Source: a virus. Taken from it: a stretch of DNA of 28,389 bases. Made by a program: the position numbers and the translations under genes. Positions within the stretch are counted from its first letter, which is position 1, and every line of letters begins with the position of its first letter. Of the stretch, positions 1 to 7,360 are shown piece by piece. Below the pieces are notes generated by a model. That model worked only from the letters and a program-made list of their open reading frames with translations. It had not been told where the DNA came from and did no database searches. The DNA lies in the IMG/VR virus record IMGVR_UViG_3300042565_000310, positions 1 through 28,389 of that record; one strand, 5' to 3'.

Positions 1-1
1 A

Positions 2-346
2 TATCATAATGACATCATAGACAGAATCCAAAGTGATTTATTTGATCTTGGTGCAGAGTTATCTGGTGCCCCAACAATAACAATATCAGAAGATAGAATT
101 ACTCACTTAGAAAATATAATTGATGATTACAACGAATACCTTGAGCCACTTCATTCTTTTGTTTTGCCTACAGGCCCTTTGCACAATGCAAGAACTATTG
201 TGAGAAGGGCAGAACGTCAGGTTTGGAAAATAGATGGTCTAAATCCAAATATTGCAAAATATCTAAACAGGCTTTCAGACTTGCTCTTCGTAATGGCAAG
301 ATACCATAACAAGGGTAATGAAAAGTTATGGGTTCCAAAAAATTAA
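2..346 (+). CDS. PduO-type ATP:cob(I)alamin adenosyltransferase, C-terminal part (5'-truncated by the window edge)
   Basis: The reading frame is open from base 2, so the gene begins before the window and 114 residues are visible. They match the C-terminal half of the PduO/MMAB family, which transfers the adenosyl group of ATP to cob(I)alamin to make coenzyme B12. Visible hallmarks in order: IQSDLFDLGAEL, FVLPTG, LHNARTIVRRAER and YLNRLSDLLFVMAR. The arginines of the RRAER helix and the asparagine of NRLSD, which line the ATP/cobalamin site in the family, are all kept. The loop between FVLP and LH is about five residues shorter than in human MMAB as I recall it. A bacterial-style metabolic gene directly before virion genes, on the same strand, is best read as an auxiliary metabolic gene. 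The product might feed an AdoCbl-dependent enzyme such as a class II ribonucleotide reductase, but none is visible here. The family call is firm; the role in infection is inference. Confidence 0.9.
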   Translation, partial: YHNDIIDRIQSDLFDLGAELSGAPTITISEDRITHLENIIDDYNEYLEPLHSFVLPTGPLHNARTIVRRAERQVWKIDGLNPNIAKYLNRLSDLLFVMARYHNKGNEKLWVPKN

Positions 347-354
347 TCTGATAC

Positions 355-363
355 TGCTATAAT
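355..363 (+). promoter_or_regulatory. Extended -10 promoter (TGCTATAAT) before the LamG virion gene
   Basis: A perfect TGnTATAAT box lies in the 34-base gap after the adenosyltransferase stop. No convincing -35 element is seen. Transcription would start near base 370, just before a ribosome site (AGGAG, 372-376) and the ATG at 381. The same motif recurs before several other genes in this window. Confidence 0.65.
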
Positions 364-380
364 AAGGGGATAGGAGATAA

Positions 381-3300
381 ATGTCTAATCCATCAAATTT
401 ATATGCAGAAAAGATATTTTCTGAGCACCCACTAGTTCTTTGGGCGCTTGACGATCAAGCAGACTATATAAGTTTGATTACAGAGCAGCAACGGGACATA
501 GAGTCTGAATGGGTTGTTACTGGCGGAACAGCAGAAGCAAGTGTTGGATTTGCTGGACAACCTTTTGGCGATAGCATTACAACAATTTTAGAAGGTAGTG
601 TTCCAGCAGGACAGACTAACGATATTATATGCATTAGTCCTAACCTCCTAAACTTTCAAAATTTAAACTCAACTCTTGGAACATTTTCTGTGGGTGGATA
701 TTTTTATTCTAATAGCGTATACCTTCAATCTGTTTCTATTGGATATGAATATACAGATACTACGACATCTGCAATTGTTCAAAAATTTAATACTTTTAAT
801 ACTGAACTATTTCAGAGTTGGGGTTTTGTTTCTGGAACATTTGAAATACCAGATGAGAATACAGACTTCCGTGTAGTAGTAAAAATAACAACAACTTTAG
901 GTGGAGACAATACAGAAGACTATCAGTTTTATCTTAATGGAATAACTGTTGGTCAATGGGCTGAAGAATTTCATACAAACTCTCTTGGAGTAGAGCCAAC
1001 AACAGTTCCAGCAACAATTGCTATTGATGCATCAGATGGAATTGCAGCATCGGCATACGGAAGTTCAACAGATACTGCATATTATCTTGCATATAACAAT
1101 TCTTTAATTGCAAAAAATACAAGCGTTCCATTGGTCTTTGGCGCCTCTGGTGTAACAAAGATTATACCTAATGCAAACAATGAGCCATCGTTAATCGTTC
1201 CTGGAAAAGGTTTTTTAAATAAGGTTGGTCAACATAAAGAATATACTGTAGAGTTTTGGGCAAGAATAAACTCTGATTCATATGCTCCTAAAAGAATCTT
1301 TGGCCCAATTGCTTCAACGGATGGTCTTTATGTAGAAGGTGGATTTTTAACATTAGTTATTGGTAAAAGATTTTCTTCACACTTTGTTGGTGAGTGGTTT
1401 AGACCAATGCTTATTCATGTTCGTGTTATTAGAAATTCAGCAACAGTATTATTAAATGGAGAAGAAGTTATATCTTTAATCATAGATACAGACACACTAG
1501 AACTTCCAGAAAAATATGATATAAATGATAAGGATCAAGATTGGCTAGGGTTTTATGCCTATACTGATGTAAATCCTATTGAGGTTGACTGTGTTGCAAT
1601 TTATTCTTATCAAGTTGCAGTAACCGTTGCAAAACGTAGATGGGTATATGGACAAGGAGTTCTTTCTCCAGAAGGAATTAACTCAGCATATGGTGGAACA
1701 TCAGCATTTATTGATTATCCATTTGCTGACTATACTGCTAACTATAACTACCCAGATTTTGCACAATGGGATCAGGGTACATTTGATAACCTAACCACAA
1801 CAACTACAACACTTACAACCCCACAGTATTCTTTGCCAGAAATATTTTTATCAGATGAAACACTTGAAACACTTTATACAGATAATCTAGATATACAAGA
1901 TCCAGAAGATAGTAATTTTATAACCTTTAGGCCAAATGTCTCCTGGAATAACGTTCAGTGTTATTTTAATTTTCCAAGATTTAACATTTTAAACAATCAG
2001 ATATCTAGCATATATGGAGTCTTTAGCGCATCAGATTTAACTGAAACCCAGACATTGTTTAAAATATACAACACACTTACTGGAAACTATTTTTTAGTTC
2101 AGCAAGACGAAGATGTTATTAATTACAACCTTTATTTTGGCGGGGTAACAGAAACATTATATTCATATAACAGTATTGTAGAAGATGAAAAGTTTGCTGT
2201 AGGAATTAACATAAGTAACCTTACTTCTAACTTTGGAGAAAATGTTGCAGCCTTCTTTGGAAATCAAAATGGATTAAAAATATATGTCGCTGGAGATGAA
2301 GTAGCAGCAAATACATTTGAAGGAAAAATATATTCATTTGGCATGTCAACATCAGTCAATGCTTCAGAAATATCTTCGCATTTTACAACTTCTGGTTTTG
2401 CAATAGAGGAAGATGCGGTAAGTTTGCTGGCACATACAGCAAGTTATACACTGCTTCCATCTCAGGCATATGAGACATTCTTCTTAGACATTGGAGTTTC
2501 TGGATACTGGGAAGACTATCTACCCCTATCCTATTTTGCTCAATTTGTTACAAACGATATTGGCAATGAGTTTTATGACTTAGATTTTTTACAATTTAAC
2601 TTAGGCTACCCATCACCATCAAGATTAACAGAAAAAGAAACAACATCTTCTTGGACATACGGAACCCTTAGAGATACTTACTCAAACCCAGTACAAAGAA
2701 CATATTCACAACTAGACAATAATCTATTTACTGGATGGAATAACTATGAAGACATGGCTCAAAGAGCAGAAAAATATTATGAATACGACACCTCAGATGC
2801 ATCTGTTAAAAGTTATATAACTCTTCAATATATAACAGAAGGAGCAAATGCTCCACAAGATAGTTTTACTACAATTGAGCCAGCAAAGCAAGGATCAATT
2901 ATTGATATTGATTTATACCCACACTGGGAAACGACTAAATTTGAAGTTGTAAATAATACTTTAATATATCCAACAAAAACTGTTGACTTTAATGAACTAG
3001 CCCTTGTATATCATTTAGAGTTTAATGTAAGAGGAATCCTAAGCAAGCCAATCTCTTTACGTAGACTAGAACTAGCGTCACAGGCATTAAGCGATAACTC
3101 ATTTAATCCTATTGGAACAAGATTTGGTGTTGACCTATTTCCATATAAACGAGCAGGAATATACTATGACTACAAATCAAAGAACCCATTTAGCATTTAT
3201 AAAGGAAGCACACCCTATTTATACTTAACACGTAATTCTGGCATTGAAGTTCGTGGAGACTTTGATCCACTTGTTAACCGTGGTATTGCTGTCCCAATGA

Positions 3301-3968
3301 ATCAGTCTCAGGCTGCAGACTATAGTGTTAGTGCAATGCAAATGTGGATGAGATATGATGAAGACAAGTTTCCATCAACTCCAGTAGAGTTATTTGAAAT
3401 TGACTATAAAGACGATATTATAAAGTTTTATATTGTTGCCGATAGCGAAAAAGGTACTAGAGCAAAAATATTTGCTAAGTCACTTCTTACTGGACTAGAC
3501 TTTAATGGATTGACATATTATTTAAATGGAACTCTTGTTAGAGAGCCAGTATTAACAGTCAAGGAATGGTCTGTTTTGGGTATTGCATTTGCAGCAGCGC
3601 TTAACCTAGATTACTACCTTGGTGGAATTAATCTAAACGGACCAATGATATTTAATAACGTAGCCTATTATCAAGCAAACAACTTGCAGCAAGTTCAAAG
3701 TACATTAACAAGGCCATGGCTTAGGGTTAAAACTGATGGGGTTACAAACTTTCAGTGGAACTACTGGAAAAATAACTTTGTTTGGGAAGGTGTTCTCGTA
3801 ATTTCAGCATCAGATGCATATGGAGTTAATCCATCAGACATTTATAAGACATATCTAGGAACTAATAAGATTATTATTGATGATGATGGCGGTATGAATA
3901 TAGATCTTGACAGATTAAGAATCTATAACACTGTTTCTTGGCAGACCACTAACAACACAGCCGTATAA
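381..3968 (+). CDS. Large virion protein with multiple LamG/concanavalin-like segments
   Basis: The protein has 1195 residues, with ATG at 381 and AGGAG five bases upstream. The N-terminus (NLYAEKIFSEHPLVLWAL) resembles the opening of many LamG/ConA-like phage domains. A clearer LamG-like segment spans about residues 270-430, with YTVEFWARI near 288 and LLNGEEV near 357. A third beta-rich segment is near 505-690. A fourth is near 980-1140, with MQMWMRY near 986 and YYLNGTLV near 1046. It has no signal peptide or membrane segment, and it is rich in Asn, Thr, Tyr and Ser, as is usual for beta-structured fibre or decoration proteins. Such jelly-roll domains commonly bind glycans, so a surface-exposed role (receptor binding or decoration) is likely. 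Its place before the portal rather than after the tape measure is unusual. The domain type is fairly secure; its location on the virion is unknown. Confidence 0.75.
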   Translation: MSNPSNLYAEKIFSEHPLVLWALDDQADYISLITEQQRDIESEWVVTGGTAEASVGFAGQPFGDSITTILEGSVPAGQTNDIICISPNLLNFQNLNSTLGTFSVGGYFYSNSVYLQSVSIGYEYTDTTTSAIVQKFNTFNTELFQSWGFVSGTFEIPDENTDFRVVVKITTTLGGDNTEDYQFYLNGITVGQWAEEFHTNSLGVEPTTVPATIAIDASDGIAASAYGSSTDTAYYLAYNNSLIAKNTSVPLVFGASGVTKIIPNANNEPSLIVPGKGFLNKVGQHKEYTVEFWARINSDSYAPKRIFGPIASTDGLYVEGGFLTLVIGKRFSSHFVGEWFRPMLIHVRVIRNSATVLLNGEEVISLIIDTDTLELPEKYDINDKDQDWLGFYAYTDVNPIEVDCVAIYSYQVAVTVAKRRWVYGQGVLSPEGINSAYGGTSAFIDYPFADYTANYNYPDFAQWDQGTFDNLTTTTTTLTTPQYSLPEIFLSDETLETLYTDNLDIQDPEDSNFITFRPNVSWNNVQCYFNFPRFNILNNQISSIYGVFSASDLTETQTLFKIYNTLTGNYFLVQQDEDVINYNLYFGGVTETLYSYNSIVEDEKFAVGINISNLTSNFGENVAAFFGNQNGLKIYVAGDEVAANTFEGKIYSFGMSTSVNASEISSHFTTSGFAIEEDAVSLLAHTASYTLLPSQAYETFFLDIGVSGYWEDYLPLSYFAQFVTNDIGNEFYDLDFLQFNLGYPSPSRLTEKETTSSWTYGTLRDTYSNPVQRTYSQLDNNLFTGWNNYEDMAQRAEKYYEYDTSDASVKSYITLQYITEGANAPQDSFTTIEPAKQGSIIDIDLYPHWETTKFEVVNNTLIYPTKTVDFNELALVYHLEFNVRGILSKPISLRRLELASQALSDNSFNPIGTRFGVDLFPYKRAGIYYDYKSKNPFSIYKGSTPYLYLTRNSGIEVRGDFDPLVNRGIAVPMNQSQAADYSVSAMQMWMRYDEDKFPSTPVELFEIDYKDDIIKFYIVADSEKGTRAKIFAKSLLTGLDFNGLTYYLNGTLVREPVLTVKEWSVLGIAFAAALNLDYYLGGINLNGPMIFNNVAYYQANNLQQVQSTLTRPWLRVKTDGVTNFQWNYWKNNFVWEGVLVISASDAYGVNPSDIYKTYLGTNKIIIDDDGGMNIDLDRLRIYNTVSWQTTNNTAV

Positions 3969-3970
3969 TC

Positions 3971-3979
3971 TGCTATACT
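3971..3979 (+). promoter_or_regulatory. Extended -10 promoter (TGCTATACT), probably leaderless
   Basis: TGCTATACT lies immediately after the stop codon at 3966-3968. The last T of the box is followed by seven bases and then ATG at 3987, so transcription should start at or next to the start codon. There is no ribosome site in between. A TATAAT (3964-3969) also overlaps the preceding stop codon but lacks the TGn extension. Confidence 0.6.
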
Positions 3980-3986
3980 TGTGGTT

Positions 3987-4385
3987 ATGGAATCGTTAAT
4001 TAACCCAAAAACTGGTAAGCCATATGTCAAAAATGTACGTCGCAAGGTAATTGAAAAGCATTATGACTGGGGTCTATATGTATATAAGAAGTCAAATGGC
4101 AAGTGGTTTACAGATGATGAAGGCTCAATCTTAAACATACCTGCTGACCGTGGAGATCTTTCAAAGATTTCTGAACTTAGAAGCGCAGCAATATCACATG
4201 GCGATGATGGTGAAGGTAAGGCAGTTTTTGTTCCAGGGCTACATAGAATTAGCGAAGAAGAGTATTCAGAACAAAAAGAAAGACTTAATGCTGGTTTAAT
4301 TCCTTCAATGAACGACCTTGGTGCCTGGCATGCAGCGCAACAAACACTAGATAAACATGGAAGAGATTCATACGAAAATGGCTGA
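3987..4385 (+). CDS. Hypothetical protein preceding the portal
   Basis: The protein has 132 residues when begun at ATG 3987 (MESLINPKTGKPYVKN). A GTG at 3981 is in frame but would lie inside the predicted promoter-to-start gap. The ATG sits exactly where a leaderless transcript from the TGCTATACT box would begin, so I prefer it. The protein is charged and soluble, with no membrane segment. Features seen: a basic N-terminus (VRRKVIEKHYDWGLYVYKK), a middle rich in Asp/Glu and Gly (HGDDGEGK), and a helical-looking C-terminus (SEEEYSEQKERLNAG). It overlaps the portal start by eight bases or more, so translation is probably coupled. I do not recognise the family. The position suggests a role in packaging, portal assembly or the head, but nothing in the sequence proves this. 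Confidence 0.75.
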   Translation: MESLINPKTGKPYVKNVRRKVIEKHYDWGLYVYKKSNGKWFTDDEGSILNIPADRGDLSKISELRSAAISHGDDGEGKAVFVPGLHRISEEEYSEQKERLNAGLIPSMNDLGAWHAAQQTLDKHGRDSYENG

Positions 4386-5982
4386 TCAAGAATATGTACG
4401 TGCAGGATTAAACACGCAAGAGCGTGATGACAATATTTTTAAATCTCAAGATCCGTTTAATAAGCCTTGGGAAAACTTAAAAGATTATGATGGTCTTGAT
4501 CAAAACTTCCGTCGCAGAACAACTCGCAACATGTCAAAGTACGTTAATCCAGAAGGTAATGAAGCATATCTAAATGCTGCAAATGTAACTCCATCAGGAG
4601 TTGACTCTGGATCAAAACAGATTAATCCTGGAACTGTATATCGTAATGGATACGGTCTATTTGATGTAATTACACCACCATATAATATGTATGAGTTGGC
4701 TAACTTTTATGACACATCTTTTGCTAATCATGCTGCAATTGATGCCAAGGTAGAAAACGTTGTTGGTCTTGGATACCGATTTGATGTTACCGATAGAACT
4801 ATGCTGCGTTTTGAAAACAATGATGACCAAGCAGCAGTTGATCGTGCACGTCGTCGTATTGAAAGAATGAAGATTGAACTACGTGACTGGCTAGAGAATC
4901 TTAATGATGATGACAGTTTTACAAAAACAATGGAAAAGGTTTACACAGATCTTCAGGCTACTGGAAATGGTTTTATTGAAGTAGGAAGAACTGTAACTGG
5001 AGAAATTGGATATGTTGGTCATATTCCAGCAACTACTGTTCGTGTTCGTCGCCTTCGTGATGGATTTGTTCAAATTATTGGACAAAAGGTTGTTTACTTT
5101 AGAAACTTTGCTGCAAAGAACCCAAATCCAATGGGAACAGATCCACGCCCTAATGAGATTATTCATCTTAAAGAATACTCTCCATTAAATACATTTTATG
5201 GAATTCCAGATATTATTGCAGCCATGCCATCTTTAGTTGGAGACCAACTTGCATCTCAGTATAATATTGATTACTTTGAAAACAAGGCTGTTCCAAGATA
5301 CGTTGTAACCCTTAAGGGGGCAAAACTTTCAGGGGATGCAGAAGATAAGATGTTTAGATTCCTACAGACTGGACTAAAGGCTCAGTCACACAGAACCTTG
5401 TACATACCACTTCCAGGCGATACTGATACCAATAAAGTTGAGTTTAAGATGGAACCAATTGAAAATGGCATCCAAGATGGCTCATTTAAAGAGTATCGCA
5501 AGCAGAACCGTGATGACATTTTAATTGCTCATCAAGTTCCAATGTCCAAACTTGGTGGAGCAGATTCTGGTGGAATAGCAGCAGCATTATCCCAGGATCG
5601 TACATTTAAAGAACAGGTATCTCGTCCAGCACAGAGACACCTTGAAAAAATTGTCAATAAGATTATTAAAGAAAAGACAGATATTCTTGAACTTAAGTTT
5701 AATGAACTAACCCTAACGGATGAAATAGCCCAGTCACAAATTCTTGAGCGATATGTTAAGACTCAGGTTATGACTCCAAACGAGGCTCGTGAAAAGTTAG
5801 ACTTACCACAAAGAGCAGATGGAGATGAGCCATTTGTTATGTCTCCACGACAAGCAACTGACGCTAGAGCAAATTTAGCGGGTACACGTCAAAGAGATGC
5901 AGAAAGAACAAATAACAACTCTGACTCAACTACTACAGTGTCTGGACGAAATCCACAGGGTGAAGGCAGAGCGTCTCAATAG
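4378..5982 (+). CDS. Portal protein
   Basis: The protein has 534 residues from ATG 4378 (MADQEYVRAG). An in-frame ATG at 4357 would add seven residues and cannot be excluded, because neither has an ideal ribosome site (GGAAGAG at 4359-4365 favours 4378). Portals form the dodecameric ring at one capsid vertex through which DNA is packaged. Family signs include the stretch IPDIIAAMPSLVGDQLASQ, followed by YNIDYFENKAVPRYVVTLKG, the typical mid-portal helix and stem region of PBSX/HK97-like portals. VPMSKLGG and the conserved C-terminal region KEQVSRPAQRHLEKIVNKII come later. The C-terminal 40 residues are polar, Asn/Thr/Arg-rich and probably flexible. The order portal, protease, capsid downstream supports the call. 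The large terminase usually found just upstream is absent from the window. Confidence 0.92.
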   Translation: MADQEYVRAGLNTQERDDNIFKSQDPFNKPWENLKDYDGLDQNFRRRTTRNMSKYVNPEGNEAYLNAANVTPSGVDSGSKQINPGTVYRNGYGLFDVITPPYNMYELANFYDTSFANHAAIDAKVENVVGLGYRFDVTDRTMLRFENNDDQAAVDRARRRIERMKIELRDWLENLNDDDSFTKTMEKVYTDLQATGNGFIEVGRTVTGEIGYVGHIPATTVRVRRLRDGFVQIIGQKVVYFRNFAAKNPNPMGTDPRPNEIIHLKEYSPLNTFYGIPDIIAAMPSLVGDQLASQYNIDYFENKAVPRYVVTLKGAKLSGDAEDKMFRFLQTGLKAQSHRTLYIPLPGDTDTNKVEFKMEPIENGIQDGSFKEYRKQNRDDILIAHQVPMSKLGGADSGGIAAALSQDRTFKEQVSRPAQRHLEKIVNKIIKEKTDILELKFNELTLTDEIAQSQILERYVKTQVMTPNEAREKLDLPQRADGDEPFVMSPRQATDARANLAGTRQRDAERTNNNSDSTTTVSGRNPQGEGRASQ

Positions 5983-6013
5983 TTGAGAAAAACTTATAAA
6001 CAAATGCTATAAT
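5983..6013 (+). promoter_or_regulatory. Promoter (TTGAGA - 19 bp - TATAAT, extended -10) for the head block
   Basis: TTGAGA (5983-5988) directly follows the portal stop and is 19 bases from TATAAT (6008-6013), which carries a TGC extension. Nine bases separate the box from ATG 6023 and there is no ribosome site, so the protease mRNA is leaderless or nearly so. This is the best full promoter in the window. Confidence 0.7.
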
Positions 6014-6022
6014 AGAAACGTT

Positions 6023-7333
6023 ATGTTAACAAACAAGGCTCATTGGGTAACTGAAGGTGACAATGTTCGCCTCTCAATGCCCATCGGAAAAGTAGATATT
6101 GAACGCCGTATGGTGTCAGGCTTTGCAACGCTTGACAACGTAGATAAGCAGGGCGACATTGTAACAACGGAATCTAGCGTTGAAGCATTTAAAAACTTCC
6201 GTGGAAATCTTCGTGAAATGCACCAACCATCAGCAGTTGGAAAGATCGTTTCATTTAAAGAAGATAAGTACTTTGATCCAAATGACAAGAAATTTTACAG
6301 CGGAGTCTATGTATCTGCATACGTTTCAAAGGGTGCACAGGATGCCTGGGAAAAGGTTCTAGACGGAACATATACTGGTTTTTCAATCGGTGGAAACATT
6401 AAGACATGGGACGATGCTTATGATGAAAAAATGGATAAGTCAATCCGTGTAATTAAAAATTATGAACTACATGAACTTTCTTTAGTAGATAATCCAGCAA
6501 ATCAATTTGCCAATATTGTATCTATTGAAAAAGTCAATGGACAAAATGTTGTTGGTGGATATCTATCAAAAGCAGAAGTTGAAAATGTATTTTGGGATTC
6601 AGAAAGCGGTATCGTAATGATATCAGACGCTGAATCAGCAGTAAGTCCAACCAATGGCAATAAGATGCAAAACATAGGTTTTATAGAAAAGAATGATAAA
6701 GAAAATACAGAAATGATAAAATTCTTAGTTGATAGTGCTAAAGGCATTAGTACAATTAAGATTACTAAGGAGGTAAATCCCATGACAGAATCAACAGAAG
6801 CAGCAGTAGACGCTGTAGTTGAAAATGCAGAGGTTGCTCCAGAGGCACAACCAGCAGAAGTTGTAGAGACTCCTGCAGTTGCTGAAGAAGTTGCAGTTGC
6901 TGAGGAAGCACCTGTAGCGGAAGCAGTTGACGGCGGTGCAGATTCTCCTGTTGCTGAACAAGCAGCAGTAGAAGTAGAGAAAGCAGAAGAAGCAGTGGTT
7001 GACGCCGTTTCAGAAGTTAAAGAAGAAGTTGCTAAAGCAGTTTCAGAAATTAATGCTTCTCTTACTAATGCCTTTGGCGATCTTGCTGCAACTATTAAGT
7101 CTCTTAACGAGCAGGTAGCAGCAGTAACAAAGTCTCTTGATGCAGTAACATCAGATGTTAATGGAATTAAGAGTAACTTTAACGAGTTTGGCAAGCGAGT
7201 AGATCTTGTAGAGCAAGACACCGCTTTCCGCAAGTCTGGCGATCTAGGCGAGATCGTACAGGAATCACCACAAGTGGTTCAAAAATCCCTATGGGGCGGT
7301 CGTTTCCTCACAAATACCGACCTATTTAACTAA
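6023..7333 (+). CDS. Prohead (capsid maturation) protease with C-terminal scaffold-like extension
   Basis: The protein has 436 residues. Residues 1-175 are an HK97-type (Caudo_protease, S78/U35) maturation protease: VSGFATLDNVDKQGDIV, then REMHQPSAVG with the likely catalytic His at 67, then YTGFSIGG with the likely catalytic Ser at 121, then the hallmark ELSLVDNPAN. Residues 175-250 form a linker. Residues 255-430 are Ala/Glu/Val-rich and predicted helical (EVEKAEEAVVDAVSEVKEEV), followed by heptad-like INASLTNAFGDLAATIKSLN, as expected of a scaffolding or delta domain. The protease cuts scaffold and capsid N-termini inside the procapsid. The gene has no ribosome site at its own start and probably uses a leaderless mRNA. 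An internal ribosome site and start at 6767-6784 suggest that the scaffold part is also made alone. Confidence 0.9.
   Translation: MLTNKAHWVTEGDNVRLSMPIGKVDIERRMVSGFATLDNVDKQGDIVTTESSVEAFKNFRGNLREMHQPSAVGKIVSFKEDKYFDPNDKKFYSGVYVSAYVSKGAQDAWEKVLDGTYTGFSIGGNIKTWDDAYDEKMDKSIRVIKNYELHELSLVDNPANQFANIVSIEKVNGQNVVGGYLSKAEVENVFWDSESGIVMISDAESAVSPTNGNKMQNIGFIEKNDKENTEMIKFLVDSAKGISTIKITKEVNPMTESTEAAVDAVVENAEVAPEAQPAEVVETPAVAEEVAVAEEAPVAEAVDGGADSPVAEQAAVEVEKAEEAVVDAVSEVKEEVAKAVSEINASLTNAFGDLAATIKSLNEQVAAVTKSLDAVTSDVNGIKSNFNEFGKRVDLVEQDTAFRKSGDLGEIVQESPQVVQKSLWGGRFLTNTDLFN
6767..6774 (+). promoter_or_regulatory. Internal ribosome binding site for a nested scaffold protein
   Basis: AAGGAGGT, near-perfect complement to the 3' end of 16S rRNA, lies inside the protease gene seven bases before an in-frame ATG at 6782. 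It is as strong as the site in front of the major capsid gene and is far stronger than anything at the protease's own start. This argues for real internal initiation. Confidence 0.75.
6782..7333 (+). CDS. Putative capsid scaffolding protein, nested in frame within the protease gene
   Basis: Starting at ATG 6782 (protease residue 254) gives a 183-residue protein that shares its C-terminus with the protease. It opens MTESTEAAVDAVVENAEVAP, continues as acidic Ala/Val/Glu-rich sequence, and then has a predicted coiled coil up to about FNEFGKRVDLVEQD. This composition is typical of scaffolds. The arrangement is the same as lambda C/Nu3, where the scaffold is made in excess from an internal start while the longer fusion delivers a few protease copies. 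The major capsid gene that follows has no coiled-coil delta domain at its N-terminus, so a separate scaffold is expected. Internal initiation is inferred from the ribosome site and not proven. Confidence 0.7.
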   Translation: MTESTEAAVDAVVENAEVAPEAQPAEVVETPAVAEEVAVAEEAPVAEAVDGGADSPVAEQAAVEVEKAEEAVVDAVSEVKEEVAKAVSEINASLTNAFGDLAATIKSLNEQVAAVTKSLDAVTSDVNGIKSNFNEFGKRVDLVEQDTAFRKSGDLGEIVQESPQVVQKSLWGGRFLTNTDLFN

Positions 7334-7346
7334 GGTATATATCACT

Positions 7347-7354
7347 AGGAGGTG
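7347..7354 (+). promoter_or_regulatory. Ribosome binding site of the major capsid gene
   Basis: AGGAGGTG lies eight bases before ATG 7361, counted from the end of AGGAGG. It decides the start: an in-frame GTG at 7352 is part of this site and is not an initiation codon. The following GAGGTGAACAA is nearly repeated before the major tail gene. Confidence 0.85.
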
Positions 7355-7360
7355 AACAAT

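Noticed and set aside
3981-3986. GTG 3981 as the start of the gene before the portal
   Set aside because: It lies between the predicted -10 box and transcription start. ATG 3987 fits a leaderless start better.
6502-7233. A 243-residue open frame on the - strand opposite the scaffold region
   Set aside because: It is Ser/Ala/Thr low-complexity sequence produced by the GCA/GAA-rich codons of the scaffold on the + strand. It has no ribosome site and no recognisable motif.
7352-7360. GTG as an upstream start for the major capsid protein
   Set aside because: The GTG is part of the AGGAGGTG ribosome site, so initiation must be at ATG 7361.
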